Shown here piece by piece: positions 8,553 through 16,736 of a DNA stretch of 64,000 bases (positions are counted from its first letter, which is position 1; each line of letters opens with the position of its first letter). The notes beneath the pieces were generated by a model. That model made no database searches. It was not told where the DNA came from and saw only the letters and a program-made list of their open reading frames with translations. This stretch comes from JANLTX01 sp049840835. Its GTDB lineage: Bacteria > Armatimonadota > Armatimonadia > Armatimonadales > Armatimonadaceae. A program made the translations under genes and the position numbers. Location: positions 1 to 64,000 of the forward strand of contig JASGJG010000030.1 in NCBI GenBank assembly GCA_049840835.1. The letters are read 5' to 3'.

Positions 8553-9054
8553 CCCGCTCCAGCGCGATGTGAAACCAGGGTGTGTAGCGCGTCGGGTTCT
8601 GCGCCAGATCTGCTAACAGAACTTCTGGCTCAACCCAGGCCACTTCAGCCACTTCCTCCGGGTTTGGCACGAGCACACCATCAAAGCGGCCGATAAACAC
8701 ATGGTCGAACTCATGCTCAGTCAGACCAGTAGCACTATCCTCCGCACGGTAGACAAACGAGAACGCTTCGGTCAGCTCTGCCGAGATACTCAGTTCTTCC
8801 TGGAGCCGACGTGCGGCAGCATCTGGGGTAGCTTCGCCGGGGTGGGGATGAGAGCAGCACGCATTCGTCCAGAGTCCGCCGAAGTGGTACTTGGTCAGAG
8901 CGCGGCACTGGAGTAGCATTCGGCCATCTGGATGAAACAGAAATACGGAGAACGCGCGGTGGAGCTGCCCACCGTTCTGGTGTGCTGCCAGCTTCTCCTG
9001 AGTGCCGACTTCTTCATCAGCTTCTGTAACTAAGATTACGCGTTCTTGGGCCAT
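8521..9054 (-). CDS. idi: isopentenyl-diphosphate delta-isomerase, type 1
   Basis: Interconverts isopentenyl and dimethylallyl diphosphate, feeding the carotenoid pathway encoded beside it. The 177-residue protein has the type 1 hallmarks: HRAFSVFLF near the start, the catalytic Cys in LWTNACCSHPHPGE, and the Nudix-like AARRLQEELSI helix, plus EHEFDHVF. The ATG at 9054 is chosen because the sequence before it in this frame is a shadow of cruF. The idi start overlaps the cruF-like stop by 19 bases, implying translational coupling. The longer 441-residue reading of this frame is not a real fusion. Confidence 0.93.
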   Translation of the reverse strand: MAQERVILVTEADEEVGTQEKLAAHQNGGQLHRAFSVFLFHPDGRMLLQCRALTKYHFGGLWTNACCSHPHPGEATPDAAARRLQEELSISAELTEAFSFVYRAEDSATGLTEHEFDHVFIGRFDGVLVPNPEEVAEVAWVEPEVLLADLAQNPTRYTPWFHIALERVMAVVRHPEQ

Positions 9055-9758
9055 AGCAGTATGTAAAGAGAGGTTATCAGAAGGAGAGCGCCTACCAGCG
9101 CCGGAATCCAGAGCCCCATAAAAAAAGTAACGCTGGTCCAGAAGGCCAGCGAGAGGAGACCGCTCACAGGCAGGGCAACGACGGTAACAACTTCCCTGCC
9201 TGGCGAGCTTACTAACCCAGACGCGATTGCTGCACCGAAGGTTCCAGAAAGTATCCAGCCCAGGAAATTGGAGATAGGAACCTGGTAGTAAGCTCCCCCG
9301 ACAGAGTAGTGCCAGAACCCCTGTGCCACGGCGCCAGGGTCTAAACACAGATCGGCAAGCACTAGAAAGACTCCTGCTGCCCAGATACGCCCACGCCCCA
9401 GCCACCATGCCCAGAGTAGCAATGGTGTCCAGGAAAACGGCACAGTCCAGGGTACGGCACCGAAGAGCAGCGTGCCGATTTTCGGACCATACGAGAAGTT
9501 TCCGTAAGGCACTCCTGTTTTGACCGCCACAGTTTCTAAAATCATGGCGTAAAGCCCCAGTGCAGTGAGGACCAGTATGCCTCGTTTCCACCCGAGCCAG
9601 CGACAGACGCCTAGAAAACTCGGCGCGGCGAAAGCCAGCACAAAGATAGCGGAGACTACTGCCAGCTCTGGACGCACGGGAAAGCGTGCCACGAAGAACC
9701 CGCTGATGGCGGCAAAGAGCAGGGCGCTGAGCAGAAGTCGCTGACGGGTAGAATGCAT
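9036..9758 (-). CDS. cruF: CruF-like carotenoid hydratase (DUF422 family)
   Basis: Integral membrane protein of 240 residues with about seven hydrophobic segments, in the CruF family that adds water across terminal double bonds of acyclic carotenoids (C-1',2' in Deinococcus, C-2'',3'' in haloarchaea). The conserved ETVAVKTGVPYGNFSYG stretch (about residues 75-91) and the WTPLLLW segment support it. It lies between idi and the UbiA-type gene and follows neither with a gap: it overlaps idi by 19 bases, and its ATG (9758) is one base from the divergent GTG at 9760. The exact carotenoid substrate is inferred from neighbours. Confidence 0.85.
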   Translation of the reverse strand: MHSTRQRLLLSALLFAAISGFFVARFPVRPELAVVSAIFVLAFAAPSFLGVCRWLGWKRGILVLTALGLYAMILETVAVKTGVPYGNFSYGPKIGTLLFGAVPWTVPFSWTPLLLWAWWLGRGRIWAAGVFLVLADLCLDPGAVAQGFWHYSVGGAYYQVPISNFLGWILSGTFGAAIASGLVSSPGREVVTVVALPVSGLLSLAFWTSVTFFMGLWIPALVGALLLITSLYILLWPKNA

Positions 9759-9759
9759 T

Positions 9760-10590
9760 GTGTCGATTCTCTGGTTGTGGCGGGTAAGTCGCCCACGGTT
9801 CTGGACCTATGTACTGGGACCACTGGTGGTGGGGCTCGCTGCCCACAAAGACCCGACTGTTCTGAAAAGTCCGCTCACGTATCTCTTTCTCACCTACTTC
9901 ACGCTCCCAGCAAACCTGCTTATCTACGGCATCAACGATATTTTCGACTGGGAAACCGACCTGCGCAATGCCAAGAAGCGTGGCTACGAAGTCGCTGTCC
10001 CACCGGATGAACGCCCAGCGCTCTGGAAAGCCGTTGCGCTTACCAATCTGCCTCTGCTTGCCGCACTCTTCTGGTTGGCTCCAACAGGCGCTCGCCTGGC
10101 TCTGCTAGCCTTTCTCTTTCTCTCCGTGTTCTATTCCGCGCCGCCTATTCGCGCCAAGGCACGTCCGTTTATAGATGCTCCGTTTAACTTTCTCTATGTC
10201 TGCCCCGGAATCGCAGGCTATCTGGCATTTCCAGGCCCCGTACTGTCGCCTTTCGTGCTACTAGCCTCCTGGTGCTGGGTTATGGCCATGCAGCTCTACT
10301 CCGCTGTGCCGGATATTACCGCCGATAGGGATAGCAACACTCCAACTACAGCTACCGCGCTCGGCCTCAAATTGAGCCTGTGGCTTTGTCTGGCGCTCTA
10401 TTTTGCCGCCGCCATCCTCGCCTATCCCGCTCTCGTGTGGCTTTCTCCTATCCTGGGCAGTGTGTATCTGTTGCTCATGCTGCTCTCTCTACGCGCCAGT
10501 ACTGAAGAAGGCGTTATGCGCCTATACCGCTACTTCCCGGTAATCAACACTCTATGCGGCATGGCTCTGTTTTTCCGGGCGGCGCTATAG
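9760..10590 (+). CDS. UbiA-family prenyltransferase, lycopene elongase/hydratase-like
   Basis: Membrane prenyltransferase of 276 residues with eight or nine transmembrane segments. The two Asp-rich substrate motifs are present: N59-D60 with D63 and D67 in NDIFDWETD, and D185 to D191 in PDITADRD. Its place between CruF-like and CrtI-like genes suggests that it adds C5 units to lycopene ends, as LyeJ and CrtEb do, on the way to C50 carotenoids. The start is GTG at 9760, with a TAGAAT box at 9749-9754; its start is one base from the divergent cruF start. The 3' end overlaps the convergent crtI-like gene by 6 bases. A menaquinone or chlorophyll-type prenyltransferase is the alternative. Confidence 0.8.
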   Translation: MSILWLWRVSRPRFWTYVLGPLVVGLAAHKDPTVLKSPLTYLFLTYFTLPANLLIYGINDIFDWETDLRNAKKRGYEVAVPPDERPALWKAVALTNLPLLAALFWLAPTGARLALLAFLFLSVFYSAPPIRAKARPFIDAPFNFLYVCPGIAGYLAFPGPVLSPFVLLASWCWVMAMQLYSAVPDITADRDSNTPTTATALGLKLSLWLCLALYFAAAILAYPALVWLSPILGSVYLLLMLLSLRASTEEGVMRLYRYFPVINTLCGMALFFRAAL

Positions 10591-12090
10591 GGATTTCAAA
10601 TGCCCGGCACTTTTGTCTCCTGCAATGCGCTTGTAGGCGAGCTCTGCGGAAATCAAGCAGATAGGCATGCCGATGCCCGGATTTGTATTCGCTCCTACAA
10701 AGTACAGGTCTTTTACTTTCTTACTGATGTTGTTGGGGCGTAGAATCGCTGTCTGATTCAGAGTGTGCGCCAGGCCAAGTGCGGTGCCTTTGTAGTTGTT
10801 GTAGTTTTCGATAAAATCTTTTGCCCAGAAGATGCGCTGGTATTTGATTCGCTCCCGCAGGTTAGGAATGTCCATGACTTTCTCCATGGTTGTCAGGGTC
10901 TTCTGGGCATAGGCTTCCAATTGTTCGTCTGTAGCTGTCATGCCAGGAGCCATGGGCACCAGTACGAACAGGTTCTCACATCCCTCTGGGGCAACAGTGG
11001 GGTCAGTAATCGAAGGGGCGCAGACATACAGAGATGGGTCTGTGGGCCAGACCGGGTTATCGAAGATTTCCGCGAAGTTCGCTCGCCAGTCCTGGGAGAA
11101 GATGAGATTGTGGTGAGTCAGGGTGGGGCAGCGACCTTCGACGCCTAAGAAGAGAATAAACGCGCTGGGGGCTAGAGTGCGGCTTTCCCAGTAAGCGTCA
11201 TCAAACTGGCGCTCGGTAGGCTCCAGCAGGCTCTCTGCGTGCCGAATATTAGCGTTACAGACCACCAGGTCCGCTCGGTGTTCCTCACCAGATGCCAGCC
11301 GCACACCATAGGCACGGCCATTTCGGGTCAGGATTTTAGAAACGGGAGAGGCCGGGTACAACTCCGCGCCGTTTTTCCGAGCGATATTGGCCAGGGCTTT
11401 CGGAATTTCGTGAATACCACCCATGGGATAATACACCCCCATGTTGAAATCGATATGGCTCATGATGTTGTACAGAGCCGGGGTGTCATAGGGAGAGGAG
11501 CCCAGGAACACAAGCTGGTACTCCATGATTTTCTGAACTTCGTCTGTAGAGAAATAACTCTCCACGTACTTGTTCATCTTCTGGAAGACCTTGAGTTTGC
11601 TGCCCTGAACCATGGTCTGGGCATTAAAAAAATCAAAGACCGTGTCGTAGTTTTTATAGACAAAGCCTTCTAAGGCAATGTCGTACTGGAACTTGCTTTT
11701 CTCTAAATACGTGCGTAGGGCTTTGCCACAGCCGGGCTCAATAGCTTCCAGGGTGGGGATATCTCGCTCCAGGTCGGAGTACAGTTCTACAGCTCGGTCT
11801 TTGTCTTTAAAGAAAATTTTGTAAGAGGGACCTAGCTTACGCAGGGTGAGGTGGTCTTCTACATGCTCGCCTAGTAAGTTAAAGAAATTCTCGAAGACAT
11901 CCGGCATGAGGTACCAGCTCGGCCCCATGTCGAACGTAAAGCCTTCAGCGGAGAAGGTATTAGCCACGCCTCCCAGGTTCGGGTTCTTCTCAAAGAGTTG
12001 GACTTTATAGCCCTTTTTCGCCAGCAGACAGGCCGCTCCCAGCCCGCCAATACCACCACCCACCACGATTGCCGATTTTGTATCAGCCAT
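10585..12090 (-). CDS. crtI: CrtI/CrtD-type carotenoid desaturase
   Basis: FAD-dependent phytoene desaturase family enzyme of 501 residues. The N-terminal dinucleotide fold is GGGIGGLGAACLLAKKG (residues 11-27). The C-terminal FAD-binding signature LYFVGANTNPGIGMP is present near residue 465. It either desaturates phytoene to lycopene (CrtI) or introduces 3,4 double bonds in elongated carotenoids (CrtD). As the only desaturase in the window, and coupled to crtB by an 8-base overlap, CrtI is more likely, but the cruF-lyeJ context leaves CrtD open. Its 3' end overlaps the convergent UbiA-type gene. Confidence 0.88.
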   Translation of the reverse strand: MADTKSAIVVGGGIGGLGAACLLAKKGYKVQLFEKNPNLGGVANTFSAEGFTFDMGPSWYLMPDVFENFFNLLGEHVEDHLTLRKLGPSYKIFFKDKDRAVELYSDLERDIPTLEAIEPGCGKALRTYLEKSKFQYDIALEGFVYKNYDTVFDFFNAQTMVQGSKLKVFQKMNKYVESYFSTDEVQKIMEYQLVFLGSSPYDTPALYNIMSHIDFNMGVYYPMGGIHEIPKALANIARKNGAELYPASPVSKILTRNGRAYGVRLASGEEHRADLVVCNANIRHAESLLEPTERQFDDAYWESRTLAPSAFILFLGVEGRCPTLTHHNLIFSQDWRANFAEIFDNPVWPTDPSLYVCAPSITDPTVAPEGCENLFVLVPMAPGMTATDEQLEAYAQKTLTTMEKVMDIPNLRERIKYQRIFWAKDFIENYNNYKGTALGLAHTLNQTAILRPNNISKKVKDLYFVGANTNPGIGMPICLISAELAYKRIAGDKSAGHLKSL

Positions 12091-12982
12091 TCCATGCCCT
12101 CGCTGCCAGAATCAACTTCTCCAGAGTGTTCGTTCGAGCGCGCCCGGCGAACGGGTTACCGTTCTGCGCGGCAAGTTTATCCAGAATTCCTCGGTAGAGT
12201 GTACTGGCCACTCGCACGGCACGCCTGCCTTCCGGTGCCAGCAGGGGGATGCCCTCTGCGGCTTCGTCGTAGAGCCGGTGTGCGCGTTCTATCTGGAAGC
12301 GCATCAGAGAGGCGAAGTTCGCATCATAACGCTGCTCCAGAATCTGGTTCGACGATACCCCGAAGTTATGCATCTCGTCCAGGGGTAGGTAGATACGGCC
12401 TCGGAGTTGCCAGTCTTCGTCGATGTCTCTCAGGAAGTTGGTGAGCTGCATGGCATAGCCTAGCTTCTCAGCCAGAGGAAGCGCTGCCGGGTCAGAGAAC
12501 CCTATGATATGCGTCATCATGAGACCAACCACGGCAGCAGAGCCGTACATATAGCTTTCCAGGTCTGCGTAGGTGGCATAGGTGGAGTCATCTAAGTCTC
12601 GTAGCATAGCAGCTAAAAACGCTTCGGAGTAGTCATAGGGAATCTTGTAGTGGTGGAACACATGTGCGGTTACTCGCAGCACCGGGTGGTCCGCATGCCC
12701 CGTGCGGTACGCTCGCCGCCAGGCATTGCGCCAGTTTTCCAGGCTTCGGCGGGCGTCTGTGCCGGGAGCCGGATTGTCTACCAGCTCATCTGGAACGCGA
12801 AAGAAGGCGTAGAGTGCGAACGTGGCCTCGCGCTGTGCTTGAGGGAAAAAGCGGGTAGCGAAGTAGTAGCTGGTGCCATGCTGCTTATGGAGCCGCCGCG
12901 CTGCTTCGATATCGGAGCGCCAGGTATTCCCGTGCTGACAGGGTGTCGAATCCAGCGTCGATGCGCCATTGCGATAGACCAT
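12083..12982 (-). CDS. crtB: phytoene synthase
   Basis: Condenses two geranylgeranyl diphosphates head to head to phytoene. The 299-residue protein has both Asp-rich motifs: D65ELVD69 and D186IDED190 within a TNFLRDIDEDW segment, followed by RGRIYLP. It is the first gene of a minus-strand unit crtB-crtI-like, overlapping crtI by 8 bases. No geranylgeranyl diphosphate synthase gene is in the window, so the precursor must come from elsewhere. The start ATG at 12982 lies 27 bases after the upstream hydrolase gene's stop at 13010, so that gene may be co-transcribed. Confidence 0.92.
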   Translation of the reverse strand: MVYRNGASTLDSTPCQHGNTWRSDIEAARRLHKQHGTSYYFATRFFPQAQREATFALYAFFRVPDELVDNPAPGTDARRSLENWRNAWRRAYRTGHADHPVLRVTAHVFHHYKIPYDYSEAFLAAMLRDLDDSTYATYADLESYMYGSAAVVGLMMTHIIGFSDPAALPLAEKLGYAMQLTNFLRDIDEDWQLRGRIYLPLDEMHNFGVSSNQILEQRYDANFASLMRFQIERAHRLYDEAAEGIPLLAPEGRRAVRVASTLYRGILDKLAAQNGNPFAGRARTNTLEKLILAARAWNG

Positions 12983-13009
12983 GATGCCCGTCTCAACGAC
13001 AGGCGGTTA

Positions 13010-13909
13010 TCAGGAGTTCCCAAAAAGAGCACGATCTAAAAACGAGAGCACCCTGTCTCCGTACTCGCTGACCTCATGGATACTTCGCACATGTCGAATC
13101 CCTGGCGTTATCCAGAGTTCGGTGCTTTCGCCGCAGGCAGGATGAAGCAGATAGGCGTTTTCAACAGCGATAAGCCCATCGGCATCGCCATGGATCAACA
13201 GAGTAGGGCGTCCACTGAGCGCAGGAACGGCCTCTACTGGGGCGATGCTATGCGTAGAGACCCCCAGGATCTTCTCGCCTACCCACTGCGTGGGTGGAGT
13301 GACTACATTGGCAAGCGCTGGCCCGAACGCCAGTGTGAGGCGCCCCTTGACTGCAGAATCCAGCCGGGCATACGAAGAATCCGCCACGATAGCCTGAATC
13401 CGTGGCTCACGTGCCGCTACTTGAAGCGCAACGGCAGCGCCCATGCTCTCACCAAGTACCGCCAGAGGCAGGCCATTGTCTAATACCCCTGACTCAAATA
13501 CCCAGTCTAAAGCCGCATCCAGATCCCGGACTTCGATATGCCCGAAGCTGGTATGCTTGCCTTCGCTCCAACCATGCCGTCGGAAGTCGAAGAGAAAGGC
13601 GCTGTAACCAGCAGCGTGCAGAAACTCTAAATACGGCAGCATGGTCTCCCGGTTGCCGTAATAGCCATGGCAGAGAACCACCATACCACGCGGCTCCGGG
13701 TGAGGAACCCACCAGCCAGAGAGCACATGCTGGTCGCTGGTGGTCAGTCGTACTCGCTGATAGTCCAGTCCGAAAGCGCTTTTAGGAGTCTTACGGTGAA
13801 ATCGACGAGGAGGGTGCAAAAAGAAATACGCTAGCGCCACAGGAAGTGCGGCAGCGGCCACACCAACGGTCATTCCCAGTATTAGACTGCCTTTAACTGC
13901 CCGCCTCAC
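13010..13909 (-). CDS. membrane-anchored alpha/beta hydrolase
   Basis: Serine hydrolase of 299 residues with one N-terminal transmembrane helix (about residues 8-30) and an alpha/beta-hydrolase fold. The nucleophile is in GESMGA, the acid probably in HGDADGLI and the histidine in GIRHVRSI near the C terminus. The LCHGYYGNRE segment supplies the oxyanion hole. Its substrate is unknown; relatives include lysophospholipase-like and peptidase-like proteins. It sits directly upstream of crtB on the same strand with 27 bases between them, so it may belong to the carotenoid transcript, although no known carotenoid step needs it. Confidence 0.82.
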   Translation of the reverse strand: MRRAVKGSLILGMTVGVAAAALPVALAYFFLHPPRRFHRKTPKSAFGLDYQRVRLTTSDQHVLSGWWVPHPEPRGMVVLCHGYYGNRETMLPYLEFLHAAGYSAFLFDFRRHGWSEGKHTSFGHIEVRDLDAALDWVFESGVLDNGLPLAVLGESMGAAVALQVAAREPRIQAIVADSSYARLDSAVKGRLTLAFGPALANVVTPPTQWVGEKILGVSTHSIAPVEAVPALSGRPTLLIHGDADGLIAVENAYLLHPACGESTELWITPGIRHVRSIHEVSEYGDRVLSFLDRALFGNS

Positions 13910-13930
13910 AGAGGGATTCTATCGCCCCTG

Positions 13931-15775
13931 TTAGCGTACCTCTATAGTGGCAAGGCGCTTCTCGAAAGCATGCTTCGTTCGCCATCCATGGGCAAAGAGA
14001 CCAGCCTCTACCGTGTATATTCCCGCTACCGTTGGCTGCCAGGTATAGGTATACGTTCGGACGCTTCCTGTGCTGAGGCGCTGGTCCATAGTGAACTGCT
14101 GGTTCACCTTCTTATCCTGCGCGTCTTTGATTTCCATATCGACGATGCCAGCACGGACATCGCCGCCACGATTGCGCACCTTTATCTCTATAGTCACCAC
14201 ACTGCCAATCGCTACTGATGGTGAAGAGACTGTCGCCTCTAGCTCTATTCGGGGAGGAACTGGGGCAGTTGGAGTTACTACCATGGCGCCCTGAGTGAGC
14301 CATTCGCGTAGCTTGAGGGCAATCAGGTTAGGATCGCTGTCGATGTTGGAGAGAATGACCACTGTATAGCCCAGATCGGGATACATCTCAAAGCGGTTCG
14401 TGATGCCCTGCCACCCGCCGCCATGCCCTACAATACGGGTGCCATTGTAGTGGGCAAGCTCCGCGCCGTAGCCGTACTCGCGATCCTGCATATCGCTAAC
14501 TCCGGTCCAGAGAGTGGCTAGCGAGGCCGCTTGCAGCAGAACATGGTTCGTGAGAGCAAGCTGAAAACGGACCATATCTTCCCCGGTGGAGTAGGCGCCT
14601 CCAGCAGGAGTGCCGATCACGCCCAAATCGAAGATATTGCTCTGCCTGGTTCGGTTGGGACCATCTTTATAGCCTGTTGCCATATTAGGTGGGTCTGAGT
14701 CAAGCTCTAAGAAATCCGTATGCGTCATTCCGGCAGGCTTAAAAATATGCGAGCGGACATAGTCGTAGTAGTTCTGGCCGGACGCTTTTTCGATAACCGC
14801 GCCCAGTAGCTCGAAACCAGCGTTACTGTAATCGTACTGCTGACCTGGCGGGAAGGAGAGTGGCTCATTTACAAACTTGGGCAGCAGCTCTGCAATCGTT
14901 CGAATATGTGGGGAAGGTGTAGATTTCTCTACAAGAGCGCGGGCTCCAATCAATCCGGACCGATGGGATAATAGATGGTGCAGCCTGACTTTTCCGGCAA
15001 CCTCTTTATTGGGATAGTCCGGAAGAATCTCGCCAACCATATTGGTGTAGGCCAGCTTCTTTTGCTCTACTAGCTGGGCAATGGCAACCGCAGTAAACAT
15101 CTTGGTAATGGATGCCAGATGGAAACGCGTATCCATCCGATTCGGTATGCCCCATGCTCTGCTGGCTAGCCCATAGGCTTTCGCGAAGATCGGCTTGCCA
15201 TGTTGGGCTACCAGGACAGTCCCGGAGAAAGCATCTGCGGCAACCAGGGTGTTCATCAGCGTACGAATACGCTCTTGAATCTGATGGTTAGATAGCTTCT
15301 CTTTCGGCAGGAACTCCAGAGGCGCATCGGTATTACCGAGTCCCATTCCGACGATTTTATAGGGCGGAATAGCTACAGTATATTCCGGGGCCTGCGCGCT
15401 TATGAACAGGGTCAGGTTCATCCAGGCACCGGTTGACTTCGCTTGAACGGCAGCTTTAATGCTCACTGCTGTGGTCTCAATAATCTTGCGAATTGTGAAG
15501 CCCTGCGTCTGCCGATACATGTCCATGTATCGGTTTGTGTTCTCTTCTACAAAGCCTGGCGCGTTCGGTGGGCTCTCCATGTGCTCTGCCACAAACGCTC
15601 GAATGGTCTGAGGCTTGCCACTGTTCAGCGCACTTAGAAACGCCGTCAGCTGTTTTGCAATAGGGGTATCTGGCAAGGTAAGAGATTCCGGTTTAGCTGA
15701 TTGGGCCTCTGTTGCCGTCGCCAGAGTGAGAACTGCCAGAGAGCGTAGAAGATCGCCGCGAGAGAGTGGTTGCAT
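13931..15775 (-). CDS. secreted serine hydrolase (beta-lactamase class C/PBP-like) with C-terminal CARDB-like domain
   Basis: Exported beta-lactamase-like or D-peptidase-like enzyme. From the N terminus it has a signal peptide (LLRSLAVLTLATATEAQSA), a region of about 130 residues seen in NTF2-like companions of these enzymes, the catalytic domain, and a terminal Ig-like CARDB domain (last 100 residues). The nucleophile motif is SITK, followed by YSN and HGG motifs. ATG at 15775 is preferred because the signal peptide starts there; an in-frame ATG at 15802 would add nine residues. Probably a periplasmic esterase or D-amino-peptidase rather than a resistance enzyme. It precedes the alpha/beta hydrolase gene by 21 bases. 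Confidence 0.83.
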   Translation of the reverse strand: MQPLSRGDLLRSLAVLTLATATEAQSAKPESLTLPDTPIAKQLTAFLSALNSGKPQTIRAFVAEHMESPPNAPGFVEENTNRYMDMYRQTQGFTIRKIIETTAVSIKAAVQAKSTGAWMNLTLFISAQAPEYTVAIPPYKIVGMGLGNTDAPLEFLPKEKLSNHQIQERIRTLMNTLVAADAFSGTVLVAQHGKPIFAKAYGLASRAWGIPNRMDTRFHLASITKMFTAVAIAQLVEQKKLAYTNMVGEILPDYPNKEVAGKVRLHHLLSHRSGLIGARALVEKSTPSPHIRTIAELLPKFVNEPLSFPPGQQYDYSNAGFELLGAVIEKASGQNYYDYVRSHIFKPAGMTHTDFLELDSDPPNMATGYKDGPNRTRQSNIFDLGVIGTPAGGAYSTGEDMVRFQLALTNHVLLQAASLATLWTGVSDMQDREYGYGAELAHYNGTRIVGHGGGWQGITNRFEMYPDLGYTVVILSNIDSDPNLIALKLREWLTQGAMVVTPTAPVPPRIELEATVSSPSVAIGSVVTIEIKVRNRGGDVRAGIVDMEIKDAQDKKVNQQFTMDQRLSTGSVRTYTYTWQPTVAGIYTVEAGLFAHGWRTKHAFEKRLATIEVR

Positions 15776-15816
15776 ACGTACTGTATTCAACGCGCGAACC
15801 ATACCTCTGTCTTGTC

Positions 15817-16650
15817 TTAAAATTGCGTGTCTGGTCTGTGACTTGCCCCGGTGACCGTTTTCTGGAAAGCAGCAGGAGTCATGCCCATAACAATTTTAAA
15901 GGCGCGGGTAAAGTGACTCTGGTCGGCAAATCCCACAGAGAAGGCAACTTGCGCGACAGTGCTATCTCTCTGAGAGAGTAGCTGGCAGGCGCGCTCTATA
16001 CGCAGCTTGCGAACATAGTCACCAATCGTGCAGTGGAAGCGCTGGCGGAACGTGCGCATCAGATGCGACGGATGTATTCCCACGGTCAGCGCGATGGCCT
16101 CTATGGAGAGACTTTCTACAAAATGCGCGTGCAGAAAGTCGCGGACCTGCCCTAGCCAGTAGGGGCAATCATTGGCCGACGGGAAAGAGGCAGGGCGTGC
16201 CATCTCCCCGAACAGCTCTAATAGCATCCCTTCCAGCAGTAAGGGAGAGAGGGCATCGCGGCGCTGGAATTCGCGGTAGAGGCGTTCCGCTATCCAGGTT
16301 ATTTGACTTTGCTCAAATGAGGAGAGCCGATGGGGAAGTGCAGCTACCTGTTGAACCCGCTCTATCCATGCGGGAGGCAAGATAACCTGGAAGGTCCGGC
16401 TATCAGTAGGGAAGCGACTGGCATGTGGCGCATCAATCGGCATGAAGTAGAGCGTTTTTGACGCCTGAGTCCAGGTGCGTTTACCGTTCTCCTGGTGGAT
16501 ATGACCCTGAAGGCAAAAATCCAGAAACGCCTGAGGATGTGTGTGGACAGGTAGTGAAAATCCTGCCGAATAGCGAAGCTCCGCGAAACAGAAATCATTG
16601 AAGCTGTAGCTGGCCTCCAGCTTTGGGTGATTTAGTCCCTCATTTCGCAT
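15817..16650 (-). CDS. AraC family transcriptional regulator with cupin sensor
   Basis: Regulator of 277 residues with an N-terminal cupin-like ligand domain (histidines in HTHPQAF near residue 35) and a C-terminal AraC DNA-binding domain (about residues 180-270; HPSHLMRTFRQRF and VAQVAFSVGFADQSHF are the two recognition regions). It is encoded just upstream of, and on the same strand as, the serine hydrolase at 13931-15775, with a gap of about 40 bases, so it may control that gene. On the other side it is divergent from the antiporter gene across 86 bases. Confidence 0.87.
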   Translation of the reverse strand: MRNEGLNHPKLEASYSFNDFCFAELRYSAGFSLPVHTHPQAFLDFCLQGHIHQENGKRTWTQASKTLYFMPIDAPHASRFPTDSRTFQVILPPAWIERVQQVAALPHRLSSFEQSQITWIAERLYREFQRRDALSPLLLEGMLLELFGEMARPASFPSANDCPYWLGQVRDFLHAHFVESLSIEAIALTVGIHPSHLMRTFRQRFHCTIGDYVRKLRIERACQLLSQRDSTVAQVAFSVGFADQSHFTRAFKIVMGMTPAAFQKTVTGASHRPDTQF

Positions 16651-16736
16651 CTTGTGTTTTGAGTTTACCGGACACCTTTTCGTTTATCTCTGAGGGGCCG
16701 CCTACTTAGCCAAACATCCGGTAGACTCTACTACTG

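Noticed and set aside
8521..9846. A 441-residue minus-strand ORF read as a fusion with IPP isomerase
   Set aside because: Only the last 177 residues are IPP isomerase; the preceding part is the antisense-frame shadow of the CruF-like coding region and has no protein-like pattern.
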